Assembly: GCA_963921425.1 (NCBI GenBank)
Contig: OY992835.1
Coordinates: 13,144,001-13,208,000, forward strand
Direction: 5' to 3'
DNA: 64,000 nucleotides
Source: Dryas octopetala
Lineage: Eukaryota > Streptophyta > Magnoliopsida > Rosales > Rosaceae
Position 1 is the stretch's first letter. The number at the start of each line of letters is the position of its first letter. The notes beneath the pieces were generated by a model. That model made no database searches, was not told where the DNA came from, and saw only the letters and a program-made list of their open reading frames with translations. The position numbers and the translations under genes were made by a program. Below are positions 57,801 to 64,000 of the stretch, in pieces.

Positions 57801-60800
57801 TTTCTAAAAAGAAAGAAAGAAAGAAAGAATCACACATGCGCACACAACAACCTCCCCCTAAACAAACAACAAGAGCATAAAGTTACTAAAACATCCACAT
57901 GCAAAAATTTAAAGTTTATATGTTATGGCAGCATGTCCCAGCAGAGTGTGAATGATAAACTACCAAAACTACCATGTGTAATAAAATTGCAAAGTCCATG
58001 CAGCCATCTTGTTTCATTAGACTTTGATTAAAGAAGTCTTCTCTACTGCCCATTAATTCTCCGCAGAATCAGCCCTTTACCTTTACTGTACTCCCATCAG
58101 CTTCTCAGAATACCTTAGATTTGTAACCAACACTTTATTAACCACAAGCCATTATCCAGACAGACCAAAATCCCTAAAATAGCCATTAACCAATTCCTAC
58201 AATGTAACTCTCAATGCCCTGCAATATTCCAGCCATTGTAGCTTAGCCTTTCAACCATAATCTATTTCCCAACTTGTACAACCAAAAAACCAAATAAGTG
58301 ATTTCAAGTAGCTATTTATTATTCAAAACCAGCTGAACCTGTGTATGAATATATGGTGTTGAGTGTCCTACAATAGACTTTTAATTTGAAAAAATAAGCC
58401 ACCCTTTCTGCCACTACTGACATAGATGAAACTTTGTGATAACAAGGTAAAAGGGAGAAAAAAAAAAAACTGCAATATTAATAAAACTACTGAGCTGTTG
58501 TCAATTCATAAGTATAACCCTATGTCTCACAACTCATTGTAGAGAATGTCCTAGTACTTCATCATTGCCAGGTAAATGATAATGCTGACTTGCGCTTCAG
58601 CAGAGCAGTGATGTGTTCTTTATGTTTTGGAAAGAGTGATGTTCAATTTTCTTGACTTCATGAAATTTGAACACCCTTTTTCTAGATTGTCCTTGATAGT
58701 TATATTTATATATGATACATGTATATATGCTTGAAAGAAAGGGCAAAGATGATAGGAGTAAAACGGAAAGGAAATAAAACGAACTTACAGAGAAAACTAA
58801 AATGAACTCTTACCCAAGCTGAAGTAGTTCCAAAATCCTCCGCATAGTGTGGGATTATCCTAAGAAATGAAAACAAATGAATAAAAATAGAAATTGACAC
58901 AGAATCTCATAAGCAGATTGTTAATATGTGTAGTACTGATTTCAAATAGGAAAGTTATATGAACTGATATCCATGCATTTGGCACGGATATGCAGAACAT
59001 CATGATGATCACCACTCCCATGATCACGTTCATGATCCTGGTGTTTCTTCTGTCAGCATAGTTTGTGAAGGGAACTTAGATCTTGAGAAGGTTGGCTCTC
59101 TACTTCGTTTTAGTTTATCTTTAATTATATATGGGAACTGCCTTTATGATTCTAGTAAAACCTGTGGGTTTTGTGCTGACCTGTTGCCTAGGAATGACAC
59201 AAGAATACATTCTATGGCTAGTTTGAGGAGTTGTATAGTTTAGATTGTTTAATTTGTTTGTCTGGAAAAAACTAGAAACCTGACAAAGATTTTACTGATG
59301 CTCTCTTAATATTTTTTCAGGCTAACATATGGCTGGGTACGCTGTTGTTGGAACGGAGCGAGGACATATATCGTATGAAAGGTCTTCTATCTGTTCAGGG
59401 TATGAATGAGAGATTTGTCTTCCAGGTGAGTTTATACATGAAGTGCTGATTATAATCAGATTGATATTTAATCAACCCTGGCTGCTAAAAATAATTATTT
59501 AATCATCTCTTTAATCATTTGATATTCTTCTTGCGTGTCAAGTTCAGCAAAAGTTTATTTTATCATTCGTCTGAGTTGCTGATGCTGTTGATGCAGGAGC
59601 TAAATATATAGTTCTGAGAAATCTTAGTTAATGTTTTTTGTTCTGTATGGTATATTCTGTAATTATTGTTCTGTTGTGTAACAGGGAGTTCATGATATAT
59701 TCCAAGGTTCACCTGATCGGCTGTGGGGCCCGGATGAGCCAAGAACAAATAAGATTGTTTTCATAGGGAAGAACTTGGATGCACAAGATGGAGTTAGAAA
59801 AGGGTTTTAAAGGCTGTCTACTATGATCACTAACAAATTTTCTTATTTTTATTTCTCCCTCGTTTGTCTATTGAACATTGAACCAGGGATGATTGAACCT
59901 TAATAGTGAATGAGTCATGAGTGTCGATCAATGATTATATAATTGTAAGTGCTTTTATCCTCTTCAATAACCAATATTGATTTGGTGGGTTGTTCAATTT
60001 TTCATAACCAAGTTCATACATGCCTAGGCAACAACATGACATGTAACCAAGCACTTGATATCAGAACCGTGCCTCTCATTAAAACCTCTAATCCTTATAA
60101 CTATTTAGAAGACTTCTCTTAAACCAAGATGACTTGCAACATATACTTAAGTCTCTAACAATTTGAGGACAGGAGGTGAAGTCGAAACAATATGTGTTCA
60201 TTAGCATAGAACTACATGATTAATTGAGGATCAATAGGGTGTTTGAAATTTAACACGAATATAGAAAAAACTACCTACCATCATAGCCTCCAACTACAAG
60301 GCTATGTGAGGCCCACTAACCCTTATTGGCCTCTCACTTCTGCTATATTTTTACTTGGGCACATTGATGTCCATTTGGACAATCCCCACCACCTAATTCA
60401 CAATCCCCAGCTTTGGGTTGTGACAGTGGGGCTTGCTTTGGCAGGATTGAAGCAAACATGGTGGGGTCCATACAGTCCCCAAAAGTACTGTCATCAGCAT
60501 CTGCCCGCTGCTAACATCAGCAGATGCCTCTATACCTTTGTGGGTCAGTCAGTCCTCTATAATGGATTGCTCTATTGCCAAAGTGTTGTTCTATGAAGAT
60601 ATAATGTTCGAAAGATGGAAAAGGAACAATAGAAAGAAGAAGCAGGGTTAGGAAAAAGATGTTAGAGTAGCAAGTAACAACCATGCATCTCCACATACTG
60701 AGCTATATAAGATTTAAGTCAAAGTATGGTGAATTCCCTAAGTTCACCACCATCATCGTTTTTTGAATATCTCATTTGTGTCATGGTCACAGAAAATGAT

Positions 60801-63800
60801 AGGGCCGTTGAGAACATAAGATAAAACTCAAAAGAAAGAAAAGGAAGATCTTGAAGTAGTGTTTCTAATGGATAGACTAGAGAAGATAAATATAAAGAAA
60901 ACAAAGAATTGAGCGCTTTGTTACCGTGTTGTGCATGACTTCATCGTGAACAGGAGGAATTAAATGTAAAGAATGTGGTATTTCTGGATGAGCTGTAGAA
61001 TTTTGGGTGGCTTTCATCTTAATGAGAATATGCCAGCTGAAATCCAATAAAAGATCAAATAAGATTACCACTATACAGCAAGAATATAACAAAAATGCAA
61101 TACGGATACAAACATAAGTTTCTCTTCTAATTTATCACATCCAAATTACCCTACTCATAAAAGTTACTTATAATGTAAAAAGCACGACCTGAAAATAAGT
61201 AAATAGGTAACAGAAAATAAACTCAATGAGAAGCAAACAATGAAACAACTCGAAGAAAGGTATTTGTGCTGAAAAATAAATAATTCTACCTAAGGAAAAA
61301 TATGCAACATACTCCAAAAAATTCCCTAGAAAAGCCAAAAGCATGTTTTTAAAATAAAATTTTCATAAAATAAAATAATTTCTCCTCAACAATATAATAC
61401 ACTAGCAATTCATTTTTGTATTCCTTGACAACATAGCCAGAGATACAGGCCAGTTTGCAATCTGGAAACAAGATATATTCATCCCTGATCTTGAAAATTC
61501 ATAATACCTGCTTTTCAAATTTGAAGACGTGGGCCAGAGCAAGACCACACCTTTAACTTAAAATATCTCAACTCTTTTTTCTCTCTATAAATCAAAATCA
61601 CATGGCATTATAGCAACATAGGCTTGGAAAGTTAAATCAGAGTAAAAAAATCATCAAAGAGAAAAGTAGAAGATGATTAAGTGTGATTTGCATTGTAGGC
61701 CTGTGTTGAACTATCCTGAAAACTTGACTTCACCTTTGCTTTCTATTATTCTCCTACCAGCCAACCAAAAATTGAATATATGTACAAGTCTAAATATCTG
61801 TTTCTTTTTTTTTTTTTTTTTTTATAAAGGAAATCAGAAGTAATACCGTACTTCCTTAGGAAATATCTACTATTTTTTGCACCAATCAGTACCAATTCTA
61901 TAGCCTTTAGATGGCACTGGGTGGAACAACTAGAACAATGAAAACAAAAGTTCGTTCAAAAGTTCTGAAAACTTCAGAAAATTCTGGTTTTCCAATTCAA
62001 AAGTTCCAAAGAAAACCTGGTGGTCCGAAATATTCTGAACTTTTAACATGTTTATGGTCATTATTTCATACATGTCCTGATTTGTTAAGTTTATTCTAAC
62101 ATGTTTAATACTTACCAATACCAAATCATACCGAACACCCAAATATCCACGAAAAGAATATAGTATAACCTTTCAATCTGATTGTGTTTACTACAAAATA
62201 TTGAAGTTAATTTTTTTTTTTTTTTAAATAATGAAGTTAACGGAACCATATTAGAGATTAACAGATTAGTCCTGTGATTACAAAAGCCTTTTATGATAAT
62301 AATATTCCCTATGATTGGCTCCTTTGTCAGTTTGTGCATATAAAAAGTTGTTTCATCATGTTTGAGTTGCTTGACAATACATTAAGCAATGCAAATCTAT
62401 GGTTATACATATTATGATTTGGATGTTTTTTATATGATTGAATTGCTTTTCTCATTTTTGTTATAATTTTTTGGTGTTCCGTTGATGATTCTGTTAGAGT
62501 AGTTTCAAGTTTAAAATTCCAAATGTTTTACAATGATTGTCTGGAAATTTTGAATAATTAAAAATCCACATTTTTGAATTTGGAAGAGTAACGGGAATGC
62601 AAAATTTTGGAACAGGAATGGAAATGCCTTTAGGAATTCCAAAAAATTTCAAAATTTTTCCGAATACTTCTCTTCCAGTCCCATCCATCCAAAAGCAACC
62701 CTACATATGTCCCAACACTATTTAATATCTAAAAATTCTAAGCTACTAATTCTGAGAATCATACAAAAATATACTAAAAAAGCAAGTTAAATTGAAAAAT
62801 ATTTCTCATGGAATGATCTATCAATATTTTCTCTCAAGCAATGAAGCTGGAAGAGGTTCCTGTTCTTTTCTGTTTACTTATTTATTTATTTATTTTTTTA
62901 AGTTCTAGTACTTTTCAACAAATGCCAACTTATTTCCTATAAGAAAAGAATAATAGGAGTTCCAACCTGTCTGTTTTCATCAGTTCTGCAGTTGTTACTT
63001 CCCTCAGGAACGATGTCACTGATTGACGATCAGCATTAAACTCCTTCTGAAAAAGCATCTTAAATTAAATGATGCATGCAATGCCAACCTAGCAACAACA
63101 TAACCATGCATATACATATTGTTAACGGAGAGAAGAACAGGAAAGTGAAAAATGAGGTAGCTGCTACTACTCTGCAGTTTCTTTCAGAGTACGGTAAGAA
63201 ATTATAAAGAAGTTATAGGCCTTATTACTCAATCTAAAGCATGATTACCCACCAAATGCAGCATGTTACATATTATTTTGTCTTCCAAAACGTTATTATT
63301 AAAAAAAATCTCGCCAATTTTTCTTTTTTAATTTGACCTAGACTAATATAAGTAGTCTCTCCATCAGTAGAATCCTATACAAAACAAATACAGTCCTTGG
63401 TACTGATCTTTCCATGAAAAACAATTAACGGCATATGGTATTGGTACATGTTATGAATATGAAAAAAAAATACTGGAACATAGTGACACATTAGTAACAC
63501 ATATATCTGTGTATGCATATATTTGTTATGAAATCATGCACAGGAATCATGTCCTGAACCTTATGTTAATAAGAGGAAAGCAACAAACTACGTATTTTAT
63601 GCTATCAATCAATAAATAGCATGCCAGTTGGACTAGCACTTGTCACCTTTGGCCAGTAAAGTATCTCACCAAATGCCTAAGTCATTGAAAACGCTAGCAA
63701 GAAACCAACAGCCATGGCCCATCTATGATTATGCTGTTGTTTCAAGTTTCAAGTTCATTTATGTCTTGATAAACAAATATATGTCCTACCCATCCAAACG

Positions 63801-63918
63801 AAAGTGGGATGTTATCTTCAGTTCCCTGTGGTATCGTAGCAATGGAGGGTGACTCTGGTAATTTTAGATCACAGATAACTCCCAAAATCCAGTTGGCCAC
63901 AGCATCCCCACCAACAAT
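54880..63918 (-). CDS. Diacylglycerol kinase 5-like protein, partial, catalytic motif lost
   Basis: The gene continues past the right edge. Visible minus-strand exons: 63918-63790, 63046-62967, 61036-60925, 58859-58814, 57607-57556, 56693-56622, 56131-56059, 55942-55844, 55170-54880 (stop 54882-54880); all GT-AG, open over 954 nt (317 aa). Plant DGKs phosphorylate diacylglycerol to phosphatidic acid in lipid signalling. Family matches: PSIATIPQGTEDNIPLSFGW, SWHILIKMKA, HPEIPHSLHL, CGGFWNYFSLG, IKSIVCLNLP, PWGTPNAKKKRE, FIDDGLLEIIGL, MSIDGTRWEK and NIEISYHGQVNILA. Oddities: the nucleotide-binding GGDGT is GGDAV (exon 1 here), PLGTGNN is PQGTEDN, and the block after FWNYFSLG (MDAQ... in relatives) is missing without breaking frame. 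It is probably a pseudoenzyme or a decaying paralogue. Confidence 0.88.
58951..60241 (+). pseudogene. Partial duplicate of CobW exons 8-10 and 3' flank
   Basis: Copies 46,093-47,382 with only scattered differences, introns included, so it arose by DNA duplication and not by retroposition. Exon equivalents: 58,996-59,090, 59,321-59,425 and 59,685-59,810. The last exon carries a 4-bp insertion (GCACAAGATGGAGTT versus GCACAAGAGTT), so LEKGFKGCLL is replaced by a short tail ending at TAA 59,808-59,810; Leu in WGLDEP is also Pro. The promoter, P-loop and CLCC exons are absent. It lies antisense inside an intron of the DGK-like gene (58,860-60,924). Confidence 0.95.
60242..60600. other. Less AT-rich unexplained segment in DGK intron
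   Basis: Directly right of the CobW duplicate. A plus-strand open frame (60,243-60,596) has no recognised family; composition is clearly less AT-rich than flanking intron DNA. It holds an imperfect inverted 'catcagcatctgc'/'aacatcagcagatgc' pair. It could be another inserted fragment. Confidence 0.35.
61040..62960. other. Large DGK intron, possible decayed transposon
   Basis: No exon is recognised. About 61,905-62,705 may be a decayed element: 'ttagatggcactgggtgga' on the left resembles the complement of the right end ('tttggatggatgggactgga'), and its right part shares the 'ggaattcc/aaattttt' style of the hAT-like element at 40-42 kb. The boundaries are not secure. Confidence 0.3.
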
Positions 63919-64000
63919 CTGAGAAGAAATATATGTTAGAAAGTTAGCCACTGCACACCCAAAAAATTAATTAAAATAAATAAATAGTTGAATTCACATT

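Noticed and set aside
1..64000. CRISPR arrays, bacterial operons, phage or plasmid features
   Set aside because: The 131-bp tandem array has no spacers, and the genes are spliced plant nuclear genes; nothing prokaryotic is present.

Overview
The window is plant nuclear DNA from a dicot-type angiosperm. Evidence: spliced GT-AG genes, a TOPLESS co-repressor, CC-NB-LRR (NLR) resistance genes, a Ty1-copia element primed by initiator tRNA-Met, and MULE, hAT and Harbinger-type DNA transposons in AT-rich intergenic DNA. The species cannot be named from the sequence.

Layout. 1-1068 (+): 3' end of a TOPLESS gene. 1.7-6.7 kb: decayed pieces of NLR genes and of a neighbouring leucine-rich-repeat (LRR) gene, plus a solo LTR. 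7.2-9.1 kb (-): five-exon thymidylate kinase. 10.7-18.9 kb: more LRR/NLR relics, split by an intact 4.98-kb copia element with identical LTRs. 18.9-21.7 kb (-): intact single-exon NLR. 24.7-33.6 kb (-): 15-exon LRR protein gene. 35.7-42.1 kb: transposon-rich spacer holding a hairpin, a non-autonomous MULE and a hAT-like element that contains a foldback element with a Harbinger-type MITE inside it. 42.2-47.0 kb (+): ten-exon CobW-type metallochaperone GTPase gene. 49.7-52.5 kb (-): second single-exon NLR with an open frame but a damaged nucleotide-binding site. 52.8-54.1 kb: 131-bp minisatellite and a foldback element. 54.9-64 kb (-): 3' part of a diacylglycerol kinase 5-like gene that has lost its GGDG motif and one exon; an intron carries a copy of the CobW gene's 3' end.

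Relationships. TOPLESS, the LRR gene and the CobW gene are, from memory, consecutive in Arabidopsis (At1g15750, At1g15740, At1g15730), so this is a conserved block into which thymidylate kinase, NLR genes and transposons have been added. The relics left of 18.9 kb alternate between NLR and LRR-gene pieces, all on the minus strand. This is what repeated tandem duplication of an 'LRR gene + NLR' unit followed by decay would leave. All exon boundaries were read by eye from splice signals, frame and family resemblance; no search or alignment program was run.
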